This document shows, one piece after another, positions 34,852 through 43,100 of a stretch of DNA of 64,000 bases; positions within the stretch are counted from its first letter, which is position 1, and each line of letters starts with the position of its first letter. The notes beneath the pieces are model-generated. The model saw only the letters and a list, made by a program, of their open reading frames with translations. It searched no databases and was not told the DNA's origin. Both the position numbers and the translations under genes were made by a program. The DNA is from Palleronia sp. LCG004 (GTDB lineage Bacteria; Pseudomonadota; Alphaproteobacteria; Rhodobacterales; Rhodobacteraceae): the NCBI RefSeq assembly GCF_032931615.1, contig NZ_CP136759.1:2046001-2110000 (forward strand), written 5' to 3'.

Positions 34852-35498
34852 GCGGTCCCTTCCGCAAGATCGCGGGCGAGTGCGAGGTCTTCCGGGGTGT
34901 TGACGTTCAGGAACGGATCGCCGCGATCGATCGCGAAAAGCGCCTCGGCCGCCCCCATCCCCGTCGCCCAACGGCCGATCCGGCGCGTCCCCGCCGCAAG
35001 GGCCGCCCTCAGATCGTCGCGCAGGGCGACGGGCCAGAGGCCGAAGGTCGGGTGCAGGCGCAGACCGTCCGCACCGCGTGTCGCCGCAAGGGCTATCGCC
35101 GCGCCTGCGCCTTCTGCCGCGAGCTGCAGGCGCGGCACGAGATCGCACGGGAAGAACGGCGTGTCGCCCGCGACCGTCACGACATGAGTGGCCCCCTCGC
35201 CCGCCGCCCAGTCGAGCCCGGCCAGAAGACCGGCAAGCGGCCCGGCATCCTCGATCCCGTCGGGCAGCACCGGCAGCATGAACCCGGCGAACCTTTCCGG
35301 ATCGCCGTTCGCGCTGAGGGCAAGTGCCGCGACCTGCGGCTCCAGCCTGTCCCTCACCCGCTCGAGGATGGTGGCGCGGCCGAGGCGCAGCAGACCCTTG
35401 TCGCCACCCCCCATCCGCATCGCGCGTCCGCCGGCGAGAATGACGCCGAGCGGAGCCGTGATCGCCGGTTCCGGTCCGGCAGGTTCGCCAGTTTGCAT
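34848..35498 (-). CDS. mobA: Molybdenum cofactor guanylyltransferase
   Basis: A 216-residue nucleotidyltransferase that attaches GMP to molybdopterin to give MGD for DMSO reductase-type enzymes. GGRAMRMGGGDK (Lys34) is the GTP-binding signature, Asp112 in VAGDTPFF the metal ligand and LNVNTPEDL the C-terminal motif. Start ATG at 35498. It is divergent from azlC, 60 bp apart, and coupled with the unknown gene downstream. No molybdoenzyme gene is in the window. Confidence 0.93.
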   Translation of the reverse strand: MQTGEPAGPEPAITAPLGVILAGGRAMRMGGGDKGLLRLGRATILERVRDRLEPQVAALALSANGDPERFAGFMLPVLPDGIEDAGPLAGLLAGLDWAAGEGATHVVTVAGDTPFFPCDLVPRLQLAAEGAGAAIALAATRGADGLRLHPTFGLWPVALRDDLRAALAAGTRRIGRWATGMGAAEALFAIDRGDPFLNVNTPEDLALARDLAEGTA

Positions 35499-35558
35499 TT
35501 GAACTTCCCGCAGAGCCGGGCCTATCAGGGGCCGTCACGCGCAATCTAGGACGCCCCG

Positions 35559-36266
35559 ATGGAGGTCACCACCACCAAGTCCGCCTATCTGAGGGGGCTC
35601 GTCCTGGGCTTGCCCTTCATGCTGGTGATCGCGCCCTTCGGAATGCTTTTCGGGGTGGTCGCGACCGAGGCGGGGCTCGACCTCTGGGCGACGATGGGGT
35701 TCTCGGTCTTCGTGATCGCGGGGGCCGCGCAATTCACCGCGCTGACCCTTCTGGGTGAGGGCGCGCAGACCTGGATCGTGGTTCTGACCGCGCTCGCCGT
35801 CAATCTGCGCATGGCGATGTATTCGGCGGCGCTGGTCCCGCATCTGGGCGATGCATCGCTCGCGAAGCGCGCCTGCGTGGCGTATCTCACGCTCGACCAG
35901 ACATATGCGGGTGCGATCACCGCCTACGAGGCGGAGCCCGGCATGACCACGTCGCGCAAGCTCGCCGTCTTCTTCGGCATCGCGACGCCGGTCGTGCCGC
36001 TGTGGTATGTGGCGACGCTTGTCGGTGCGCTGGTCGGTGCGGGCATCCCCGAGGCCTGGGCGCTCGACTTCGCGCTGCCGCTGACCTTCCTCGCGATGCT
36101 GGGTCCGATGCTCAAGAGCCTCGCCCATGTGGGCGCGGCGCTCATCTCGATCGTGCTGTCGATCGCGCTGGCCGGATTGCCGTCGGGTGTCGGGCTTCTT
36201 CTCGCAGGGGCGGCCGCCATGTGCGCCGGGGCCGCGATCGAGACGCTGCAGGAGCGGCGCGCATGA
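35559..36266 (+). CDS. azlC: AzlC-family branched-chain amino acid exporter, large subunit
   Basis: A 235-residue membrane protein with about five to six helices. GLPFMLVIAPFGMLFGVVATEAGL and AGAAQFTALTLLGEGA are the AzlC signature, followed by LRMAMYSAALVPHL and TLDQTYAGAI. It pairs with AzlD to export branched-chain amino acids or analogues. ATG at 35559; the stop overlaps azlD as ATGA. Confidence 0.92.
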   Translation: MEVTTTKSAYLRGLVLGLPFMLVIAPFGMLFGVVATEAGLDLWATMGFSVFVIAGAAQFTALTLLGEGAQTWIVVLTALAVNLRMAMYSAALVPHLGDASLAKRACVAYLTLDQTYAGAITAYEAEPGMTTSRKLAVFFGIATPVVPLWYVATLVGALVGAGIPEAWALDFALPLTFLAMLGPMLKSLAHVGAALISIVLSIALAGLPSGVGLLLAGAAAMCAGAAIETLQERRA

Positions 36267-36586
36267 CCGATCTGCAGGTCTGGATCGTGATCCTGGCGCT
36301 CGGGGCCGGCACCTATGCCTGCCGGTTCTCGTTCCTGGGATTGATCGGGTCGGGGCGGATGCCGCCCTTCGCCATGAAATTGCTGCGCTATACCGCCGTC
36401 GGGATCTTTCCCGGCATCGTCGCGCCGCTGATCCTGAGCCCCGCGGCCACGGATGGCGACTTCGATCCGGCGCGCGGGATCGCGGCGCTCGTCACGCTCG
36501 CGGTCGCGCTTGCGACGCGCAGTCTGCTCGCCGCGATGGTCACGGGCGCGGCGAGCCTCTATCTGATGCTCTGGCTGATCGGCTGA
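36263..36586 (+). CDS. azlD: AzlD-family exporter small subunit
   Basis: A 107-residue protein with three to four helices, starting TDLQVWIVILALGAGTYACRFSF and containing PPFAMKLLRYTAVGIFPGIVAP, as usual for AzlD. It forms the exporter with AzlC. Start ATG at 36263 overlaps the azlC stop. It is convergent with the lipoprotein gene, 4 bp apart. Confidence 0.9.
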   Translation: MTDLQVWIVILALGAGTYACRFSFLGLIGSGRMPPFAMKLLRYTAVGIFPGIVAPLILSPAATDGDFDPARGIAALVTLAVALATRSLLAAMVTGAASLYLMLWLIG

Positions 36587-36590
36587 CGGG

Positions 36591-37208
36591 TCAGTAGACC
36601 GGAAGCGGCGTCGCCAGTTCGGTGTCGAAGACCACGTCGTGGCTCGTATCGACATTCGTGTTGTCGAAGAGTTCGGACCGCACGCCGGGAACCTCGGCGA
36701 AACTGCGCATCAGCGATTTCGGGAACCACGTGCGCCCCACATCGATCCCCGCCTCGCGCAGGATCCCGCTGGTCGAGCGCGCGCAGGTCGAACGGTTGGC
36801 CGATCCGTGCGCCTCGGCCAGCCGGATGAGTTCGCGCGCCTGCGCCTCGCTCACCCGGAGCGTCTGGACCTCCATCGAGAAATTCGGGCGGACGTGGTAG
36901 TCCACATAGGCCTTCCGGATGTTCTCGGTGATGCCGTAATGCACGTCGCCGCGTTCGGGGACATGCGGGTGGCGGAAGGAACCGGCCGGATCCCAGAGCA
37001 CGCGCTGATCCCCGTTGATGAGCAGCGCGGTATGCGCGCCAGACCCGTTGGTGACGTTCAGCACGGTATAGAGCGTGATCTCGGGCGGGCCGTCATGGAC
37101 ATAGGCGCGGCGCTGCACCTCGGACATCGGGGCGGGCGCAAAGGTGTCGGCCCCGCTGCAGGCCGCGAGGACCATGAGCGACAGGAGCCCGGCAATCAGA
37201 CGTGTCAT
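36591..37208 (-). CDS. Predicted lipoprotein with a possible permuted papain-like fold
   Basis: A 205-residue protein with a lipoprotein signal (LAAC, Cys17). GSGAHTALLIN (His59) precedes SANRSTCARSTSGIL (Cys142), an order (His before Cys) that recalls circularly permuted NlpC/P60 peptidases such as YiiX/YaeF, and DYHVRPNFS between them is conserved-looking. I do not recognise the family. If active it would cleave peptidoglycan or an amide in the periplasm. The ATG at 37208 is 3 bp from the stop of the small oxidase subunit IV, so the two are probably co-transcribed. Confidence 0.6.
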   Translation of the reverse strand: MTRLIAGLLSLMVLAACSGADTFAPAPMSEVQRRAYVHDGPPEITLYTVLNVTNGSGAHTALLINGDQRVLWDPAGSFRHPHVPERGDVHYGITENIRKAYVDYHVRPNFSMEVQTLRVSEAQARELIRLAEAHGSANRSTCARSTSGILREAGIDVGRTWFPKSLMRSFAEVPGVRSELFDNTNVDTSHDVVFDTELATPLPVY

Positions 37209-37211
37209 GGA

Positions 37212-37346
37212 TCAGCCGTTGATGAGGCCGAGCAGGATCAGCGCGACGATGATGGCGATGACGCCCCGCGTCGTCCAGGTCACGAAGCCCTTGAAGGTCC
37301 GCTCCTGATCCGTGATGTCCATCGAGCCGTGGGAATGTTTTGCCAT
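37212..37346 (-). CDS. aa3-type cytochrome c oxidase subunit IV
   Basis: A 44-residue protein, too short for usual gene calling: it begins MAKHSHGSMDITDQERTF, continues with KGFVTWTTRG and ends with one membrane helix (about 28-43, VIAIIVALILLGL). This is the small bacterial subunit IV (COX4_pro_2 type) bound to aa3 oxidase. The main oxidase genes are not in the window. Its stop lies 3 bp before the lipoprotein start codon. Confidence 0.85.
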   Translation of the reverse strand: MAKHSHGSMDITDQERTFKGFVTWTTRGVIAIIVALILLGLING

Positions 37347-37423
37347 GTCGCGTCTTCCGAATCCTGCCGTTTCGCCGGTCTCTTAGACCATTCGGGCGGG
37401 CATGTCATGACCCGCCTGCCGGG

Positions 37424-37882
37424 TCATTCCGGGGCTGTGTCCTCCGCGTCGAGATCCGCGGCGAGGCGAAAGCCGATCCGGCGCGGCGCGGCCGCCGCGG
37501 CGGGCTTGGGCAGCGCCCGCAGCCGGATCGAGAGCTGCGTGACATGCTGGACCAGCTGGGTGCGCGCGCCGCTCGCGTCCTGGCCGTAGAAGGTGATGAT
37601 GTCCGGATCGAAAAATCCCATCCCCATGATCCGGATCACGCCCGTCTCGTCGCCCGCGAAGGCCATCGCGACCTCCTGATCCTCGTCGAGGCCCTCCTCG
37701 AACTTCTTGATGTAGAGGATCATGCGCTGATACGCCCATTCCGCCGGGCTGCGCGCCTTCTGCGCCCCCTGGGGGAGCGGCGGGGCCGAGGCCATCGGCG
37801 CTTCGGGCTCGGCCTTCACGGCATGGGAGCGCGGCATCGCGTCGTCCTCGAGCGCTTCGGCGGCGGTGCGGATGTCTGTCAT
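37424..37882 (-). CDS. Uncharacterised soluble protein (possibly DUF6173)
   Basis: A 152-residue protein with a disordered N-terminal third (about 1-40) and a conserved-looking core: PAEWAYQRMILYIKKFEEGLD, EVAMAFAGDETGVIRI, GMGFFDPDIITFYG and QLVQHVTQLSIRLRALP. I think it is the group called DUF6173 in roseobacters, but am not sure. No signal peptide or catalytic motif. The ATG at 37882 overlaps the stop of the pseudo-caspase gene as ATGA. Confidence 0.6.
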   Translation of the reverse strand: MTDIRTAAEALEDDAMPRSHAVKAEPEAPMASAPPLPQGAQKARSPAEWAYQRMILYIKKFEEGLDEDQEVAMAFAGDETGVIRIMGMGFFDPDIITFYGQDASGARTQLVQHVTQLSIRLRALPKPAAAAAPRRIGFRLAADLDAEDTAPE

Positions 37883-39489
37883 CGGCTGAGGGCCCTCTGC
37901 ACGGTGTCCTGGAGCAATCTCACGATCGTCTCCTGATCGAGATAGCCCGTACCGGGCAGCTGGGCAGTTTCCTGATAGGCCCGGATCGCGAGGCGCGTGC
38001 GATCGTCGAACTGGCCGTCCGGCGTTCCGGGGTCGAACCCCTCGCCCGCGAGACGCTGCTCGACCGTGCGCCGCATGAGCTCGGGCAGGCCGAGCGCCTC
38101 CTCGCGCGCGCGGGCCGCCTCGTCGGGCCGGCCGCCGCCCTGACGCAGCTGCGACATGCGCTGACGTGCCTCGTCGGCGTGGACGCCGCGCGGAAAGGCG
38201 CGGGCGTAATCGGTGTAGGCCTCGACCGTGTCGCTCTCGCGCGCCTGGTTCCAGAGGACCTCCTCTCGGCGCGAGATACCGCCCACGGTCAGCCGGCCGT
38301 CGCGGATCTCGCGCAGGCGACGCTCGGCCCTGTCGGAGCGCGCACCGTCGGGATAGCGTTCGAGAAAGCGGATGAGGCCCGCCTCGTCCGTGCCCTCGCC
38401 CGTTTCGCGCCAGAACCTGTCCTCGGGCGTCTCGGCGCTGTCCGCCTGCTCGGCGATCCGGGCGGCCATGCCCGCATCGAGATAGCCCGTCCGCGGGCGA
38501 TCGTTGTCGCCCTGCCAGCGCTCGATCGCGCCCCTTGTGCCGGGACCGAAGATGCCGTCGATGCCGCGGGTGTCGTAGCCCAGCGCCACGAGGTCGCGCT
38601 GGATACCGCGCCGCGCCGCCCGGTCGAGGCCGAGCGCCGCCTCCGCCGCCCGCTCGGGCGATTGCGGTGCCTGACGGACCTCGGCCAGACGGCGGATCGC
38701 CTCGGCCGCGTACTCGCCCTCGGGATATGCGTCGAGATAGGCGATGTAGCTTTCCTCGCTGTCGCCGTCGCGGGCGCGCTGCCAGAAGGCGCGCTCTCCG
38801 GTCCCGACGCTGTCCGATCGCTCGCCCGTTTCGGACGACAGGAACGACCAGCCCGATGGCAGATCGCCGCGCAGGTCGGCCCATTCGGTCTCCGACAGCC
38901 GGTCCTCGAGCGCCTCGCCCGGAACGGCGAGCGTGTCCGACAGGATCGTGCGCGCGGCGACCGGCCAGGCCTCGATCAGCGTCACGTCGCCGGGAATGTC
39001 GATCGGCCCGATCCCCTCGTCGAGGCTGCCCCATTCACCGCGCTGATCGAGCATCGTGGCGAGCAGCAGGACCGAGCGCCGGCCGGTGCGTTCGAGAATC
39101 TCGGTGATCGAGGAGAGCGGGATCGCGTCGAGCGATGCTTCGGCGACGGAGCCCGCCTCCGCATCGACGGGCAGGAACCATGTCTCGCTGTCCGAACGCA
39201 CGAAGCGGCCCGACAGCGCGACCAGCAGGCGGTCGGCATCCTCTCCGGCCGCCTCCAACCGGCGCAGGGCCGCGCCGATCTCGCCGCGATCGGCGTCGCG
39301 CAGGGTCTCGACCGACAGGCCCGCGTCACGCAACGTGTCGGCGGTATCGGTCACGGCCTGGCCGTTATCCATGTCCCGCGCATGCTCGTAATCCGAGTTG
39401 CCGATGAGGAGCGCGGCATTCTCGGCCGAGACGGGCAAGGCCAGCCACGGAGCGAGCGCGAGAGGCAGGAAAAATCTGGAATTCGGCAT
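37879..39489 (-). CDS. Pseudo-caspase-like protein with two peptidoglycan-binding domains
   Basis: A 536-residue exported protein: signal peptide (1-22, cleavage after VSA), a caspase-like p20 domain (24-160, AALLIGNSDYEHARDMDNGQ), SEL1/TPR-like YLDAYPEGEYAAEAIRRL repeats, and two peptidoglycan-binding domains (about 290-350 and 472-536, GIDGIFGPGTRGAI and GTPDGQFDDRTRLAI). The usual catalytic His (SGHG) is replaced by Arg95 in ALSGRFV and the catalytic Cys (DACR) by ATM at 144-146, so it is probably not a peptidase. It may bind the cell wall as a scaffold. The ATG is 3 bp after the PaaK-like stop and the stop is coupled to the next gene. Confidence 0.75.
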   Translation of the reverse strand: MPNSRFFLPLALAPWLALPVSAENAALLIGNSDYEHARDMDNGQAVTDTADTLRDAGLSVETLRDADRGEIGAALRRLEAAGEDADRLLVALSGRFVRSDSETWFLPVDAEAGSVAEASLDAIPLSSITEILERTGRRSVLLLATMLDQRGEWGSLDEGIGPIDIPGDVTLIEAWPVAARTILSDTLAVPGEALEDRLSETEWADLRGDLPSGWSFLSSETGERSDSVGTGERAFWQRARDGDSEESYIAYLDAYPEGEYAAEAIRRLAEVRQAPQSPERAAEAALGLDRAARRGIQRDLVALGYDTRGIDGIFGPGTRGAIERWQGDNDRPRTGYLDAGMAARIAEQADSAETPEDRFWRETGEGTDEAGLIRFLERYPDGARSDRAERRLREIRDGRLTVGGISRREEVLWNQARESDTVEAYTDYARAFPRGVHADEARQRMSQLRQGGGRPDEAARAREEALGLPELMRRTVEQRLAGEGFDPGTPDGQFDDRTRLAIRAYQETAQLPGTGYLDQETIVRLLQDTVQRALSR

Positions 39490-39492
39490 GGT

Positions 39493-40707
39493 CTATCCTT
39501 CGTAGTCTCTCTGGTCTTCGATCACGATGCCGTCGCGGGGCAGCGATCCGGGCTCTGCGATGCGCACGTCGCCACGCAGCTTCAGCACGTCGCGCACCGA
39601 CGTCTCGTAGCGCGTTGGATCACCCGGCGCTGCGGTTTCGAGCGCGACCGACATCGCATCGGCCTCGCCGTCGCGCGTGATCGTCACGCGGGCACGCGCG
39701 ATCTCGGGATGGCGCGCGACCAGATCGGCGACCTGTTCGGGGCGCACGAACATGCCCTTCACCTTGGCCGTCTGGTCGGCACGGCCCATCCACCCCCTGA
39801 TGCGGGTGTTGGTCCGACCGCAGGGCGACATCCCCGGCATCACCGCCGACAGATCGCCGGTCGCGAACCGGATGAGCGGATATTCGGGGGTGAGCGTGGT
39901 GACGACGACCTCGCCCACCTCGCCGTCGGGCACCGGATCGCCGGTGCCGGGGGTCACGATCTCGACCACGACGCCGTCATCGACGATCAGCCCCTCCATC
40001 GCCTCCGATTCGTAGGCGATATTGCCCAGATCGGCGGTGGCATAGCATTGCAGGCAGGCGATGCCGCGATCCGCGTAGAACGCCCTCAGCGACGGGAAGA
40101 GCGCCCCGCCCGAAACCGCCGCGCGCGTGATCGACAGCGCGAGGCCCATTTCGTCGGCCTTCTCGAGGATCGTCTTGAGATAATCCGGTGTGCCGGCATA
40201 GGCGGTCGTGCCGTAATGATGGCCCGCGCGCACCTGAAGCTCGGTCTGGCCGGTGCCGGCGGGCAGGATCGTGGCCCCGACCGCGCGTGCGGCGCTTTCG
40301 AACATCATGCCCGCGGGCGTCAGGTGATAGCCGAAGCAGTTCTGAACGATGTCGCCCGCCCCGATGCCGCAAGCCCTGAGGAACCGGCCCAGCCGGAACC
40401 AGTCGCCGTCGACGCGGCCGGGCTCGTGGATCGGACCGGGCGACTGGAAGACATGCGAGAATTCCGTGACGGGCGCGGCCAGACCGCCGAAGGGCGGCAC
40501 GGTCCGCTGCGCCTCGATCAGCATCTCCTTGCGCAGCACGGGCAGTCGGGCGAGCGCGCCTGCATCGGTGATCGCATCGGCCTCGACATCGTCGAGCGCA
40601 CCCGTCCCGCCCAGCGCCTGCGCGCGCGCGATCTGGCGCGGCAGTTCCAGGGCCAGATCCGCGGCGCGGGCCTCGGGGGGGCGGAATTCGGGGTCGGTCA
40701 TCTGCAT
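39493..40707 (-). CDS. Phenylacetate-CoA ligase-like adenylate-forming enzyme (PaaK type)
   Basis: A 404-residue ligase of the short PaaK branch. FQSPGPIHEPGR, NCFGYHLTPAGM, TAYAGTPDYLKTILEK and CYATADLGNIAYESE (the ADLG-type nucleotide site) and GWMGRADQTAKVKGMFV near the C-terminus fit the family. It would activate an aromatic or other carboxylate with CoA and ATP. It closes the Liv-type ABC/ligase run. ATG at 40707 and ATG at 40701 are both plausible starts; the gene ends 3 bp before the pseudo-caspase gene. Confidence 0.8.
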   Translation of the reverse strand: MQMTDPEFRPPEARAADLALELPRQIARAQALGGTGALDDVEADAITDAGALARLPVLRKEMLIEAQRTVPPFGGLAAPVTEFSHVFQSPGPIHEPGRVDGDWFRLGRFLRACGIGAGDIVQNCFGYHLTPAGMMFESAARAVGATILPAGTGQTELQVRAGHHYGTTAYAGTPDYLKTILEKADEMGLALSITRAAVSGGALFPSLRAFYADRGIACLQCYATADLGNIAYESEAMEGLIVDDGVVVEIVTPGTGDPVPDGEVGEVVVTTLTPEYPLIRFATGDLSAVMPGMSPCGRTNTRIRGWMGRADQTAKVKGMFVRPEQVADLVARHPEIARARVTITRDGEADAMSVALETAAPGDPTRYETSVRDVLKLRGDVRIAEPGSLPRDGIVIEDQRDYEG

Positions 40708-40818
40708 GGTCCCTTCGTCGCTGATCTTGCGCGGTAAGACGATCACGGGCCGCCGGTTATCGCATAACCTGCGGCCCGGTTGGCATTCTTCAATGTCGGA
40801 TCGGGGATCGTGCGGCCG

Positions 40819-41670
40819 TCAGGACAGCCAGCGCTTGCGACGGCGATAGGATCGCGTGTCGCGAAAGGATTTCCGCCCCTCGTCCGACATGCCGAGATAG
40901 AATTCCTTCACATCGGGATTTTCGCGCAAAGCATCGGCCGCGCCGTCCATCACGACCCGTCCCGATTCGAGGATGTAGCCGCGATGCGCGAAGCGGAGCG
41001 CAACGTTGGTGTTCTGCTCGGCCAGCAGGAAGCTCACGCCCTCGCGCTCGTTCAGGTCCTTCACGATGCCGAAGATCTCCTCGACGAGCTGCGGAGCGAG
41101 GCCCATCGACGGCTCGTCGAGCAGGATGGTCTCGGGGCGGGACATCAGCGCGCGACCGATCGCGCACATCTGCTGTTCCCCTCCCGACGTGTAGCCTGCC
41201 TGCGAGCGGCGACGCTCTCGCAGCCGCGGGAAATAGGAATAGACGAGCTCCAGATCCTCTTCGATGCGGGCGCGGCCGTCGCGTCGCGTATAGGCCCCGG
41301 TCAGCAGGTTCTCCTCGATCGTGAGATGCTCGAAGCAGTGTCGTCCCTCCATCACCTGGATCACGCCACGTTTCACGAGGTCCGACGGCACGAGATCCTG
41401 CACGCTTTCCCCGCGATAGAGGATCCGCCCCTTCGTGACCTCGCCCCGCTCGGATCTGAGCAGGTTCGAGATCGCCTTGAGCGTCGTAGTCTTGCCCGCG
41501 CCGTTCCCTCCCAGAAGCGCGGTGATCCCGCCCTTCGCCACTTCGAGGCTCACGCCCTTCAGCACGAGGATCACCGAATTGTAGATCACCTCGATGTTGC
41601 GCACGTCGAGCAGCGGCTCCGCGGCGGGGCTGCCCGGCGCGGCGGCGGGATCGGTGGCGGTGTCGCTCAT
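40819..41670 (-). CDS. livF: Branched-chain-type ABC transporter ATPase LivF
   Basis: A 283-residue ATPase. Walker A GGNGAGKTT at 54-62, signature TSGGEQQM and Walker B LLDEPSMGL are intact. With LivG and the LivHM permeases it would import the ligand of the adjacent binding protein. ATG at 41670 has GGAAGGAG upstream (the frame to 41736 is longer). It lies between the binding protein and the PaaK-like ligase, in the order found for aromatic-acid or amino-acid-type importers. Confidence 0.9.
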   Translation of the reverse strand: MSDTATDPAAAPGSPAAEPLLDVRNIEVIYNSVILVLKGVSLEVAKGGITALLGGNGAGKTTTLKAISNLLRSERGEVTKGRILYRGESVQDLVPSDLVKRGVIQVMEGRHCFEHLTIEENLLTGAYTRRDGRARIEEDLELVYSYFPRLRERRRSQAGYTSGGEQQMCAIGRALMSRPETILLDEPSMGLAPQLVEEIFGIVKDLNEREGVSFLLAEQNTNVALRFAHRGYILESGRVVMDGAADALRENPDVKEFYLGMSDEGRKSFRDTRSYRRRKRWLS

Positions 41671-41728
41671 TCCGGGCTCCTTCCGTTTGGCGACGGGAAC
41701 GGCCCTTGCCGCCCCCGCCTGCTGCGCG

Positions 41729-43018
41729 TCATTCACATTGCGGCGGGATGCCGTTTTCCTGCGCGTAGGCGGTCGAATCCTCCTCGACCAGACGTGCGAT
41801 CAGCTCCTGGTCGGACTGGATGTAGTCGGTCAGGACCGACCAGGTCTGATCCCCGGCATTCCACTGGTTGATCGCGACGCGGCCCGAACCGCCGTGATTG
41901 CGGCACGAGGCCGAGAAGGTCGGCCCGAACCCGGCGAGCCCGAGTTCGGCCATCTTTTCCTCGGTCATCTCGAGCTGCTCGAGACCGTCGCGCATCTGGG
42001 CCGCGTCGATCGCGCTCACGCCGTGGATCTCCTGCGCCTTTCTTGCCGCCTCGACCGCGATCATCGCGGCATAGATCCCGCGGTTGTAGATCACCGATCC
42101 CGCATATTCGCCGCCACCGGCCCCGAGGCCCTGCGACCAGACGTATTCCTCGAGCGCGTCGTAGAGCTCGAAATCGTCGCCGACCGCGTGGAAGTTCAGC
42201 GCCTTGTAGCCGTCGGCACCGTCACCGGCGGGCAGCACGTCGACCTCGGACCCGGCCCACCAGCTGCCGATGATCTGGTCCATCGGATAGCGGATATTGG
42301 CGGCCTCCTGGATCGCGACCTGGTTCATCACACCCCAGCCCCACATGATGACGTAATCCGGACGGTCGCGCCGGATCTGCAGCCATTGGGATTTCTGCTC
42401 CTGACCGGGGTGATCGACGGCGATCTGGCTGAACTCGAATCCGTGCATCCCCGAGAGCTCGGTCAGGGTGCGGATCGGCTCCTTGCCGTAGGCTGAGTTG
42501 TGATAGAGCAGCGCGATCTTCTTGCCCGAGAGATCCCCGCCATTCTCCTCAAGCAGGTACTTGATCGCGACCGACGCGCCGTCCCAATACGTTGCGGGAT
42601 AATTGAAGATCCACTTGAAGACGTCCCCGTCGGAAACCGATGTCCGCCCGTAGCCCAGCGTGTGCATCGGAATTCCGTCGGCGGCGAGCTTTGGGATCAG
42701 CTGGTAGGTGATCCCCGTCGAGAGCGGCTGGTAGATCAGCGCGCCGTCGCCGGCATTCTTGGTGGATTCGTAGCATTCCACGCCCTGTTCGGTGTTATAG
42801 GCCGTCTCGCATTCGGGCATGTTGATCATCTCGCCCCCGATGCCGCCGTCCCGCGCGTTGATGAGCGCGAAGTAATCGGCGTAGCCATCGGCGAACTGCA
42901 TCCCGTTCGCGGCATATGGCCCCGTGCGGTAGCTGAGCGACGGGAACGTCAGATCGGCGAGCGCGGGGCCCCCGGTCAGGGCCGCGCCGAGCGCGAGGCT
43001 TGTCAGGATCGTCTTCAT
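41729..43018 (-). CDS. Branched-chain-type ABC transporter substrate-binding protein
   Basis: A 429-residue periplasmic type I binding protein of the LivJ/AmiC-like class, with signal peptide 1-21 (cleavage after ALA). Typical regions are YFALINARDGGIGGEMIN, VAIKYLLEENGG and KKIALLYHNSAYGKEP. The absence of adjacent amino-acid enzymes and the presence of CoA ligases suggests an organic acid rather than an amino acid. ATG at 43018. It sits between livM and livF. Confidence 0.9.
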   Translation of the reverse strand: MKTILTSLALGAALTGGPALADLTFPSLSYRTGPYAANGMQFADGYADYFALINARDGGIGGEMINMPECETAYNTEQGVECYESTKNAGDGALIYQPLSTGITYQLIPKLAADGIPMHTLGYGRTSVSDGDVFKWIFNYPATYWDGASVAIKYLLEENGGDLSGKKIALLYHNSAYGKEPIRTLTELSGMHGFEFSQIAVDHPGQEQKSQWLQIRRDRPDYVIMWGWGVMNQVAIQEAANIRYPMDQIIGSWWAGSEVDVLPAGDGADGYKALNFHAVGDDFELYDALEEYVWSQGLGAGGGEYAGSVIYNRGIYAAMIAVEAARKAQEIHGVSAIDAAQMRDGLEQLEMTEEKMAELGLAGFGPTFSASCRNHGGSGRVAINQWNAGDQTWSVLTDYIQSDQELIARLVEEDSTAYAQENGIPPQCE

Positions 43019-43100
43019 TCTCTTCCTCCCTCGGGCCCGTTCGGGGGGCCCTTCTCGTGTTCCTCCGGAGACCTGTCCCTCGGAGGTCTGCCCTCGGGCC

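Noticed and set aside
41671..41736. Extension of LivF to 41736
   Set aside because: The extra residues overlap the binding-protein gene end and the strong GGAAGGAG lies before the ATG at 41670.
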